Origin: Clostridia bacterium
Lineage (GTDB): Bacteria > Bacillota > Clostridia > UMGS1883
NCBI GenBank assembly: GCA_017414645.1
Contig: JAFQLL010000001.1
Span: forward strand, 1-37,260
Direction: 5' to 3'
Length of the DNA stretch: 37,260 bases
Shown in pieces: positions 1 to 6,502 of this stretch. Numbering within the stretch: the first letter of the stretch is position 1; every line of letters starts with the position of its first letter. The notes below the pieces were generated by a model. It saw only the letters and a program-made list of their open reading frames with translations. It ran no database searches and was not told the origin of the DNA. Both the position numbers and the translations under genes were made by a program.

Positions 1-4
1 AGAG

Positions 5-110
5 TTTTAATCGTGCAAATTTTTTGTCAGAGTGCGCCAAAAACGGAACCTATACTGACTGTATAGGTGAGTATTTTGGTGTTCTATGGCGGAAAATTTG
101 CCGACTAAAA
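5..110. other. Long imperfect foldback (structured RNA or DNA element)
   Basis: Nested inverted repeats are visible. Bases 5-23 pair with 93-110 (18 pairs, one mismatch, one bulge), 29-32 can pair with 82-85, 35-42 pair with 74-81 (8 pairs, one G-T), and 48-55 pair perfectly with 61-68 around the 5-nt loop 56-60. Two 5-nt stretches (43-47 and 69-73) form an internal loop. Just to the right, 118-129 reads GGGTTCGACTCC, like a tRNA T-loop, but only three T-stem pairs form and no tRNA can be built. No reading frame is evident. It could be a structured non-coding RNA, a mobile-element end or a strong terminator of something outside the window. Strand and function are unknown. Confidence 0.5.
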
Positions 111-136
111 CCATATTGGGTTCGACTCCTCTCGCC

Positions 137-463
137 TTAAAGCACCATGTTTAAAACAAACCCTATTAGTATAACTGCGTAAAAAATAAAATTCGCAAGC
201 TTTTTCCGAAAAATTTCGCCGTCTTTTAAAAAGCACCAGTATAAAATAGGCATAGACCAGAACATTTTATGGTAATAAAAAGCTTCTTTAAAGTCTAATT
301 TAAATGCAGACAATATTGCCCTTGTCATGCCGCAGCCGGGGCATTCAACCCCGGTAATGCTAAAAAACACGCATGGAATTTTCAATGTATAAATGATAAA
401 TACACACAACGCAACTAATGCCGTAAATAAAAGCTTTTGCTTTAAATCGCTCACTTTCCACAT
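137..463 (-). CDS. DUF2752 domain membrane protein
   Basis: A 108-residue protein with hydrophobic segments near residues 11-30, 65-78 and 89-107. The family signature TGVECPGCGMTRA sits near residues 37-49, with two Cys residues between the first two membrane segments; this motif defines DUF2752 proteins, which have no established biochemical function. The start codon lies two bases after the SDR stop codon, so translation is probably coupled to that gene; no strong separate ribosome binding site is visible. It is the last gene of a three-gene minus-strand run (membrane protein, SDR, this gene). Family assignment is fairly sure; role is unknown. Confidence 0.75.
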   Translation of the reverse strand: MWKVSDLKQKLLFTALVALCVFIIYTLKIPCVFFSITGVECPGCGMTRAILSAFKLDFKEAFYYHKMFWSMPILYWCFLKDGEIFRKKLANFIFYAVILIGFVLNMVL

Positions 464-465
464 GG

Positions 466-1266
466 TTAAGGTCTTAAGCCCATGCCACCTTCAAGGGTGA
501 GTGTTTCGCCGTTCATGTACTTAAAGTCGGGCGAAGCAAGCTGTACGCATACTCTGCCAATTTCCAATTCAGCGTCGCCGTAGTGGCCTGCAGGGGGCAT
601 TTTAACGTTAGCCTTAAATGCTTCGGGGTATGCCTTTTCGAAGTTTTCAAGCTGACTTGTCCATGCAAGAGGGCAAACAACATTTGTGTTTATGCCGTCT
701 ATTGCCCATTCGGTTGCCGCAACACGGCTGAGACCACGGATGGCTTCCTTTGCAGCCGCATAGGAGCACTGACCGTAGTTGCCGAAAAGTCCTGCGCCGG
801 ACGCAAAGTTTATGATGCTGCCCTTTGTTTCTTTAAGGTAAGGATAGCACGCCTTCATATAGTAAAAGGTTGCATAAAGACCTGAATACATTGCTAAGTT
901 GAACTGCTCTGTTGTATGGTCCTGAATTGTAACACCGGAGGCTGAAGCCTGCGCATTGTTTATAAGCACGTCAATTCTGCCGAATTCTTCAACTGCCTTT
1001 TCTGCAACAGCTTTTGCAATAGCTTCGTTGTCGTTACCTTCGGCAATGTCGGCACTGAGCGCAAGCACCTTAATGCCATAAAGCTTTTCAAGCTCTTCCT
1101 TTGCTTTTTCAAGCTTTGCCATGTTACGGCCTGTAATAACTAAATTTGCGCCCTCTTTAGCATATGCGGTTGCAATGCCATAGCCAATAGAGCCACATCT
1201 GCCGTCAGAAAGTGCTGCAAAGCCTGCACCTGTAATAATTGCTGTTTTTCCTGTTAAAAATCCCAT
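466..1266 (-). CDS. Short-chain dehydrogenase/reductase (SDR)
   Basis: A 266-residue Rossmann-fold oxidoreductase expected to use NAD(H) or NADP(H) in the cytoplasm. Visible signs are the N-terminal TGAG-type nucleotide loop, the NNA motif (LINNAQAS), the catalytic Ser in IINFASGAG and the catalytic Tyr/Lys pair in SYAAAKEA (YxxxK). The glycine loop is unusual: about eight residues (FAALSDGRC) separate TGAG from GSIGYGIA, the latter resembling FabI-type enoyl reductases, although the YxxxK spacing is that of classical SDRs. The substrate cannot be told. An AAGGAG site lies ahead of the ATG, and the gene sits 14 bases after the upstream membrane protein, so the two are probably cotranscribed. 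Confidence 0.85.
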   Translation of the reverse strand: MGFLTGKTAIITGAGFAALSDGRCGSIGYGIATAYAKEGANLVITGRNMAKLEKAKEELEKLYGIKVLALSADIAEGNDNEAIAKAVAEKAVEEFGRIDVLINNAQASASGVTIQDHTTEQFNLAMYSGLYATFYYMKACYPYLKETKGSIINFASGAGLFGNYGQCSYAAAKEAIRGLSRVAATEWAIDGINTNVVCPLAWTSQLENFEKAYPEAFKANVKMPPAGHYGDAELEIGRVCVQLASPDFKYMNGETLTLEGGMGLRP

Positions 1267-1280
1267 TTTTATACTCTCCT

Positions 1281-2120
1281 TTACAAAGAATTTTTATTTT
1301 CAATACTTATTGGAATAAGCTCCCACAGATTGCCTGATCTTATAATTTCATATTCCTCAGAGTATACACTTTCGCGTATTTCTTCAGGAATTATCATGTC
1401 TTTTGAATTGAGCATGTCTGCCTTTTTAGAGCCGTCAAGAGCAATGAGCATGCCAGCTTCAGTATCGTCCAATGCATCGAGCTCGAGAAGGTCGCTGTAA
1501 TATCGCATAACAGGATAAAAGGTTTCTTCCCCAATGACAATTAACCTGCCATCTTGCGTAGCACCTATGCGCGGAGTTACCATGTCAAAATCCTCCGGAA
1601 AGGAAATAACATTAGTTTTAACCGTCGCAACATCTTCATCCAAAATCCAACCAAAACGGTTTACAATTGCAGACATCCAGCGATTCTTAATGCCGACATA
1701 TGTAAGAGCGTAAACGCCGAATACAAAAGCAAGCTCGCAAAGAATAGGCACCAGAACAGCGTAGTTGTCATAAAACGCCAAAAACATTTTCATTCCTTCG
1801 GTAAAAATGTATTCAAATTTATAGTTATAAGTAATATATGCATATGTACAGCAATCGGCAAAATGTACAAAAGCAGGAATCAGTGTTCCTGTTAAAAAAG
1901 CTGTTATCAGGTGCCAATATCTTTTCGCCTTTTTCTTTGTAATTACACCAATGAAGAAGGCTGAAAGATAAAAAGTTACAACACAACGAAAAACAATCAT
2001 GCAGAACATTGCCGTAAAGCTATGAAGCCCTTCTCCGGGCATTACAAACCTCGTAAAAAAGGTTGTTGCCCACAAAATTATAAATATTGTTCCATAGTAG
2101 AAAATATCTTTAATTTTCAT
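1281..2120 (-). CDS. Membrane protein of unknown function
   Basis: A 279-residue protein I do not recognise. About four hydrophobic segments are visible (approximately residues 7-25, 36-60, 70-90 and 120-143), followed by a soluble C-terminal region of roughly 125 residues that is rich in acidic residues and should lie on one side of the membrane. No catalytic motif is evident. AAGGAG seven bases ahead of the ATG supports the start. It is the first gene of a run with the SDR and DUF2752 genes and lies just downstream of the nadA terminator, so it probably has its own promoter, though I could not identify a convincing one. Confidence 0.6.
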   Translation of the reverse strand: MKIKDIFYYGTIFIILWATTFFTRFVMPGEGLHSFTAMFCMIVFRCVVTFYLSAFFIGVITKKKAKRYWHLITAFLTGTLIPAFVHFADCCTYAYITYNYKFEYIFTEGMKMFLAFYDNYAVLVPILCELAFVFGVYALTYVGIKNRWMSAIVNRFGWILDEDVATVKTNVISFPEDFDMVTPRIGATQDGRLIVIGEETFYPVMRYYSDLLELDALDDTEAGMLIALDGSKKADMLNSKDMIIPEEIRESVYSEEYEIIRSGNLWELIPISIENKNSL

Positions 2121-2165
2121 TAACTTTCTCCTTTAATCAATAATAGGGTATACAGAAAGCTAAAA

Positions 2166-2188
2166 CGGTGACACGTAAAATGTCACCG
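2166..2188 (-). terminator. Terminator of the Fe-S/cysteine operon
   Basis: An 8-bp perfect stem (2166-2173 with 2181-2188) around a 7-nt loop is followed, in minus-strand sense, by TTTTAGCTTT. It lies 15 bases after the nadA stop codon. Confidence 0.75.
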
Positions 2189-2203
2189 CTATATAACTAT
2201 GTA

Positions 2204-3121
2204 TCAGCCACCGAGTGCTATCATCTTATCGATGCATGCCCTTGCCTTACTGATTGTTTCATCGTCAAGCACAATTTCCTCGCCGCCGTCGCCCTTCAAA
2301 ATGTTGTACACATCAACCAACGTAGTTGTTTTCATGTCGGGGCAAATGAGCTTAGATGAAAGCGGATAGAATTTTTTATCGGGGCATTCAAATTGCAAAT
2401 ATTCGGCTATGGCAATTTCTGTACCTATAATAAATTCTTTCGCCTTGCTTTCTTTTGCATAATTTATTATTGCTGTTGTAGAACCAACAAAGTCTGACTG
2501 AGCAACAACCTGCGGAACACACTCCGGGTGAACAAGAAATTCCGCATTAGGATGAAGCTTTTTTGCACTTCTTGCCTCTTCACCCGTAATTTTTCCGTGA
2601 ACGGGGCAACCGCCGTGAAGAAGCTTGAAGGTCTTCTCAGGAACATTCTTTGCAACAAAGCTACCCAGATTACAGTCGGGTATGAAAAGAATTTTGTCGT
2701 TGGGAATATTTTTAACAATCTTTACTGCAGATGCACTTGTAACACACACGTCGCAAATTGTTTTGAGCTCAGCTGTAGTGTTAATGTAGGCAACAACTGC
2801 ATAGTCCGGATAGCTTTTTTTAATATTCTCGATATATTCCTTACTCATCTGTTCAGCCATGGGACAGCCTGCAATGGGGCTCGAAAGAATAACCGTTTTT
2901 TCGGGAGAAAGGATTTTAACGGTTTCTGCCATAAACCTTACACCGCACATGATCACGGTTTTCGCTTTTGTTTTGGACGCCATTACGCTAAGCTGATAGC
3001 TGTCGCCTGTAAAGTCGGCAATTTCAGTAATTGATTTTGACTGATAGCTGTGCGCAAGAATGCAAACATCTTTTTCTTTTTTTAAACGGAGAATTTCGTC
3101 ACGGATGGTTAATGTGTCCAT
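2204..3121 (-). CDS. nadA: Quinolinate synthase NadA
   Basis: Quinolinate synthase condenses iminoaspartate with dihydroxyacetone phosphate to make quinolinate, the de novo NAD precursor, and needs a 4Fe-4S cluster. The 305-residue length is typical for the short NadA form. Probable cluster ligands are Cys86 (PIAGCPMAEQM), Cys172 (HGGCPVHGK) and Cys260 (KLICPDMKTTTL); HPEC near residue 198 is also typical. The gene is last in the nifS-nifU cluster, which fits a client of the cluster-building proteins. nadB and nadC are not adjacent, so the iminoaspartate source and the next step must be encoded elsewhere or be absent. A terminator follows directly. Confidence 0.93.
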   Translation of the reverse strand: MDTLTIRDEILRLKKEKDVCILAHSYQSKSITEIADFTGDSYQLSVMASKTKAKTVIMCGVRFMAETVKILSPEKTVILSSPIAGCPMAEQMSKEYIENIKKSYPDYAVVAYINTTAELKTICDVCVTSASAVKIVKNIPNDKILFIPDCNLGSFVAKNVPEKTFKLLHGGCPVHGKITGEEARSAKKLHPNAEFLVHPECVPQVVAQSDFVGSTTAIINYAKESKAKEFIIGTEIAIAEYLQFECPDKKFYPLSSKLICPDMKTTTLVDVYNILKGDGGEEIVLDDETISKARACIDKMIALGG

Positions 3122-3141
3122 AATTTGCTCCTTTGTAATAA

Positions 3142-3573
3142 TTAGTGATGGTCACAATGGTCACAGTTTGCACAATCGGGGAACTGTGTTTTATCGTATT
3201 CAATACCGTTCTTGTCGTAATAATCCTTTATTGCAGCCTTGATTGCTTCTTCAGCAAGCACGGAGCAGTGGATTTTAGGTGCGGGAAGACCACCTAACGC
3301 TTCTACAACCTCTTTGTTTGTAAGAGCAAGTGCCTCTTCAACGCTCTTTCCCATAATCATTTCTGTAGAAATGCTGCTTGCAGCAATTGCACTGCCACAA
3401 CCGAAGGTTTCAAATTTAACATCTTTAATAATGTTATCTTCAATTTTAAGATAAATTTTCATTATATCGCCGCACTTTACGTTGCCAACCTCGCCCACGC
3501 CGTCAGCACCATCAATTGTGCCCACATTTCTGGGGTTTGTAAAGTGATCCATTACTGTTTTACTGTATAACAT
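3142..3573 (-). CDS. nifU: NifU/IscU-type Fe-S cluster scaffold
   Basis: A U-type scaffold on which the cysteine desulfurase assembles iron-sulfur clusters. The three conserved cluster cysteines are visible in KCGD, FGCGSAIAASS and KIHCSV, together with the conserved Asp after the first Cys. The C terminus adds a short Cys/His tail (CANCDHCDHH), seen in some clostridial members and possibly metal-binding. I place the start at 3573 (MLYSKTVMDHF) because AGGAAGG lies at a good distance; an upstream in-frame start would add nine unconserved residues. The gene overlaps the end of nifS by 14 bases, so the two are translationally linked. Confidence 0.9.
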   Translation of the reverse strand: MLYSKTVMDHFTNPRNVGTIDGADGVGEVGNVKCGDIMKIYLKIEDNIIKDVKFETFGCGSAIAASSISTEMIMGKSVEEALALTNKEVVEALGGLPAPKIHCSVLAEEAIKAAIKDYYDKNGIEYDKTQFPDCANCDHCDHH

Positions 3574-4750
3574 ATTCTCGTCTTCCTTCCTGTAAGTCAC
3601 GCCATACGGGCGACATGTTTCTGAGCTGTGCTACCACCTTGGGTACAACTGTTAAAATATGGTCTATTTCTTCCTCTGTATTTTCAGCAGAGAGTGAAAG
3701 CCTTAAAGAGCCGTGCGCAATATCGTGTGGTCTGCCTATTGCCATAAGCACGTGGCTGGGATCAAGGGAGCCCGATGTGCAGGCTGAGCCTGAGGATGCG
3801 CAAACACCATGCATGTCAAGAAGAAGTAACAAAGCTTCGCCTTCAATGCCCTCAAAACAGAAGTGAACATTACCTGCAAGACGGCTTTCACGGTCACCGT
3901 TCAAAATAGAATGAGGAACCTTAGCTAAGCCTTCGATAAGTCTGTCACGCATTTTCAAGAGCTTTTCTGTATGAGCATCTATGTTATTGCACGCATCTTC
4001 AAATGCTGCTGCCATGCCCATAATTGCAGGAATGTTTTCTGTGCCTGCTCTTTTGCCTCTTTCCTGTGCACCGCCTTCGATAATGTTTGAAAGCATTATT
4101 CCGCGGCGTGCATAAAGGGCGCCAACCCCCTTAGGACCGTGGAACTTGTGTGCCGAAAGAGAAAGCATATCTATATTCTGCTCTTTTACATCGATTTTTA
4201 TGTGCCCTGCAGCCTGTACAGCGTCCGTATGGAAAAGCACTCCCTTTTCCTTGCAAACGGCGCCAATCTCTTTAATGGGCATTACAGAGCCGATTTCGTT
4301 GTTTGCATACATTATTGTTACAAGGCAGGTATCCTCGCGGATTGCATCCTTTACCTGCTCTGCTGTTACCATGCCGTTTTCGTGAACGTCTAAAAGCTCA
4401 ATTTCATAGCCTTGCTTTTCAAGCTTTTTTAATGTGTGAAGCACTGCATGGTGTTCAAAGGCTGTTGAAATGATGTGCTTTTTGTTCTTTCTTGCGCCTA
4501 TTGTGGCTGCAGAAACGATTGCCTGGTTGTCAGCCTCGCTGCCGCCCGAGGTGAAAATAATTTCAAAGGGCTCACAGCCAAGATTCTTTGCCATTATTGC
4601 ACGGGCACTGTCTAAGTGCTCCTTTGCTTCCTGGCCTATCGAGTGAAGGCTTGACGGGTTGCCGTAAACCTCGCTCATGTAAGGCATCATTGCCTTTATT
4701 GCAACTTCACTCATGCGTGTTGTTGCAGCATTATCTGCATAAACTCTCAT
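3560..4750 (-). CDS. nifS: Cysteine desulfurase NifS/IscS
   Basis: A PLP enzyme that takes sulfur from L-cysteine as a persulfide and passes it to the neighbouring scaffold. Visible are the N-terminal YADNAATT motif, the PLP Lys in SLSAHKFHGPKG and the catalytic Cys in CASSGSACTSGSLDPSHVL. Length (396 residues) is normal. The start is uncertain: ATG at 4750 gives the conserved MRVYADNAATT beginning, but a GTG three codons upstream has a closer AGAAAGG site. Upstream lies a structured RNA region after cysK. The enzyme consumes the product of the adjacent cysK. Confidence 0.93.
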   Translation of the reverse strand: MRVYADNAATTRMSEVAIKAMMPYMSEVYGNPSSLHSIGQEAKEHLDSARAIMAKNLGCEPFEIIFTSGGSEADNQAIVSAATIGARKNKKHIISTAFEHHAVLHTLKKLEKQGYEIELLDVHENGMVTAEQVKDAIREDTCLVTIMYANNEIGSVMPIKEIGAVCKEKGVLFHTDAVQAAGHIKIDVKEQNIDMLSLSAHKFHGPKGVGALYARRGIMLSNIIEGGAQERGKRAGTENIPAIMGMAAAFEDACNNIDAHTEKLLKMRDRLIEGLAKVPHSILNGDRESRLAGNVHFCFEGIEGEALLLLLDMHGVCASSGSACTSGSLDPSHVLMAIGRPHDIAHGSLRLSLSAENTEEEIDHILTVVPKVVAQLRNMSPVWRDLQEGRREYVIQ

Positions 4751-4782
4751 ACAATTCACATAGCCTTTCTGCCACAAGTAGA

Positions 4783-4885
4783 AAAAATTTCGCTCTTACG
4801 CACTTGCAGTGGCATGCAAGGCGTATAATGTGAATTATGTCCATATGCGTTTTCGCCTGTATGGGCGAAATTCCCGCATGGACAT
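4783..4885 (-). promoter_or_regulatory. Structured intergenic RNA between cysK and nifS
   Basis: Two strong hairpins fill the gap. Hairpin A: 4797-4801 plus 4803-4808 pair with 4815-4825 (11 bp, one bulged base). Hairpin B: 4837-4844 pairs with 4878-4885, then 4847-4849 with 4875-4877, then 4851-4857 with 4864-4870. In minus sense a six-T run follows hairpin A by about ten bases. The octamer AATTTCGC at 4786-4793 is an exact inverted copy of 4865-4872, so a long-range pairing could compete with hairpin B. This suggests attenuation or mRNA processing that sets nifS expression relative to cysK. No known riboswitch class was recognised. Confidence 0.5.
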
Positions 4886-4940
4886 AAAATCCACCCGGAG
4901 GTATTATAGCTTGGAAATCAAGCTGTAAACCTTCCTTCAG

Positions 4941-5873
4941 TTACTTTTCATGGGTAAACATTTGTGTTGAAAGATACCTGTCGCCCGTATCGGGGAAAAG
5001 CACCACAATGTTTTTGCCTTTATTTTCCTCTCGTTTTGCAACCTCAATTGCCGCACACAGTGCCGCACCCGAGGAAATGCCAACAAGAATACCTTGCTTT
5101 TTACCAATTAGTCTTCCCCATTTAAATGCATCTTCATCACTGACGGGGATAATTTCATCACAAATGTCCAAATTTAAAACCTTTGGTATAAAGCCTGCAC
5201 CAATACCTTGAATTTTATGACCTGATGCTGCTTTTCCCGAAAGCACCGCACTGCTTTTTGGTTCAACACAAACAATTTTTGTTTCGCTGTTTTTGCTTTT
5301 TAAATATTCACCGACACCTGTTACGGTGCCGCCTGTACCTACTCCTGCAACGAAAATGTCAACCTTGCCTTCAAGGTCAGAATAAATCTCGGGTCCCGTT
5401 GCAAGAAAATGTGCTTTGGGGTTTGCTTTATTTTCAAACTGACCGGGAATAAAGCTGCCTTCAATTTCCTCTGCCAGCTCTTCTGCTTTCTTTATAGCTC
5501 CGCTCATGCCGAGCTTTCCGTCGGTTAAAACAAGCTCTGCACCATAGGCACTCATGAGGGTGCGCCTCTCCATGCTCATGCTGTCGGGCATTACAATTAT
5601 AACCCTGTAGCCTCGCGCCGTACCAACTGCCGCAAGACCTATGCCTGTGTTGCCGCTTGTGGGTTCAATTATAACCGAACCTTTTTTTATAAGCCCCTTT
5701 TCCTCGGCATCATTAAGCATTGCCTTTGCAACTCTGTCCTTAACGCTGCCACCGGGATTAAAATATTCAAGCTTTGCAAAAAGCTTACAATCAAGTTTGT
5801 ATTCCTTTTCAATATTTACAAGCTCTAAAAGAGGCGTTTTTCCGATTAATTCGTCAACGGATTTATATATCAT
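4941..5873 (-). CDS. cysK: Cysteine synthase (O-acetylserine sulfhydrylase)
   Basis: A PLP enzyme making L-cysteine from O-acetylserine and sulfide in the cytoplasm. The PLP Lys lies in GGSVKDRVA and the phosphate-binding PTSGNTGIGLA loop is intact; GTGGTVTGVGEYLK and the C-terminal VVLFPDTGDRYLST are also typical. At 310 residues it is full length. AAGGAGG lies nine bases ahead of the ATG. Being directly downstream of an Rrf2 regulator and upstream of nifS, it probably supplies cysteine for cluster assembly. It has its own near-perfect promoter, with palindromes that suggest control by the Rrf2 protein. Confidence 0.93.
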   Translation of the reverse strand: MIYKSVDELIGKTPLLELVNIEKEYKLDCKLFAKLEYFNPGGSVKDRVAKAMLNDAEEKGLIKKGSVIIEPTSGNTGIGLAAVGTARGYRVIIVMPDSMSMERRTLMSAYGAELVLTDGKLGMSGAIKKAEELAEEIEGSFIPGQFENKANPKAHFLATGPEIYSDLEGKVDIFVAGVGTGGTVTGVGEYLKSKNSETKIVCVEPKSSAVLSGKAASGHKIQGIGAGFIPKVLNLDICDEIIPVSDEDAFKWGRLIGKKQGILVGISSGAALCAAIEVAKREENKGKNIVVLFPDTGDRYLSTQMFTHEK

Positions 5874-5888
5874 AACCCTATTCCTCCT

Positions 5889-5949
5889 TGCAATATAATT
5901 TTATTAAAAGCATTATATTGCATAAAACCTACTTTGTCAATAGGTTTTA
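5889..5949. promoter_or_regulatory. Paired palindromes over the cysK promoter, likely Rrf2 operator
   Basis: A 9-bp perfect inverted repeat (5923-5931, TAAAACCTA, with 5941-5949) has its 9-base centre over the -35 box. A second 11-bp perfect inverted repeat (5889-5899 with 5912-5922) covers the -10 box and the start of the leader. The first has the size and CCTA..TAGG symmetry expected of an Rrf2/IscR-type site. Binding by the adjacent regulator is an inference. Confidence 0.6.
5912..5940 (-). promoter_or_regulatory. cysK promoter (TTGACA-17-TATAAT)
   Basis: In minus sense the -35 TTGACA is at 5935-5940 and the -10 TATAAT at 5912-5917, with a 17-base spacer: a perfect vegetative consensus. 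Confidence 0.85.
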
Positions 5950-5960
5950 AGGAATTATAG

Positions 5961-6392
5961 CTAAATTACGTAATTATCGCCCGTGTTTTTACCAAATGCA
6001 AGGTCTGCAATTGTTACGCTTTCAAGGTAGTTGTCAATTACCTTATCGAGCCCTTCCCATAAAGGAAGTGTTTTGCAGCTTTCTACCGAAACACAGGTGT
6101 TGGGCTTACAGTCCATACAGCTTACGGGCGTAAGTGAGCCCTCTGTAATTTTCAGTATGCTTCCAACGGTGTATTCCTCGGGCTTTTTAGAAAGCTTGTA
6201 ACCGCCACCCTTTCCTCGCACACCAATAAGAAGCCCTGCTTTCGTGAGGGATGCAATAATGCTTTCAAGGTATTTTTCCGATATGCTCTGACGAATAGCA
6301 ATGTCATTAAGCTTAATATATTCATCTGTTTTTTGTTCGGCAATATCAATCATAACCTTTAACGCATATCTGCCGCGAGACGTTATTTTCAC
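5961..6392 (-). CDS. Rrf2-family transcriptional regulator (IscR-like)
   Basis: A 143-residue winged-helix DNA-binding regulator. The N terminus (KITSRGRYALKVMIDIA) and the wing (VRGKGGGYKLSKKP) are typical of Rrf2 proteins. Cys92, Cys95, Cys100 and Cys106 lie in the loop where IscR binds a 2Fe-2S cluster, so it may sense iron-sulfur or redox status; CymR-type cysteine regulators lack such a set. Translation begins at GTG (6390-6392), supported by GAGGGAGGGG just upstream. It has its own promoter and stands ahead of cysK-nifS-nifU-nadA, the natural target set. Cluster binding is inferred from the cysteines only. Confidence 0.88.
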   Translation of the reverse strand: MKITSRGRYALKVMIDIAEQKTDEYIKLNDIAIRQSISEKYLESIIASLTKAGLLIGVRGKGGGYKLSKKPEEYTVGSILKITEGSLTPVSCMDCKPNTCVSVESCKTLPLWEGLDKVIDNYLESVTIADLAFGKNTGDNYVI

Positions 6393-6424
6393 TTAATCCC
6401 CTCCCTCAAAATTTTCGCTATTAT

Positions 6425-6453
6425 ATTATACTACTAAAATTTCTAAATTTCAA
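6425..6453 (-). promoter_or_regulatory. Promoter of the Rrf2 regulator gene
   Basis: Minus-sense TTGAAA at 6448-6453 and TATAAT at 6425-6430 are separated by 17 bases. The -35 box begins just after the terminator of the upstream hydrolase gene. Confidence 0.75.
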
Positions 6454-6458
6454 CAAAA

Positions 6459-6488
6459 AAGCGAGAGAATTTGAAATTTCTCCCGCTT
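6459..6488 (-). terminator. Terminator of the cell-wall hydrolase gene
   Basis: A 10-bp stem (AGCGGGAGAA with TTCTCTCGCT in minus sense, one G-T) is followed by TTTTTT. It begins 14 bases after the stop codon. The 30-nt sequence recurs with one change at 9341-9370. Confidence 0.85.
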
Positions 6489-6502
6489 TTAGATTTGTTA
6501 TC

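Noticed and set aside
90..140. tRNA or tmRNA 3' end suggested by GGGTTCGACTCC
   Set aside because: Only three of five T-stem pairs form, no acceptor or anticodon arms can be drawn, and no CCA or tmRNA tag frame is present.
2528..3034. Plus-strand open frame of 168 codons across nadA
   Set aside because: It lies entirely opposite a well-conserved gene, has no ribosome binding site and its product is Cys/Phe-rich without domain signs.
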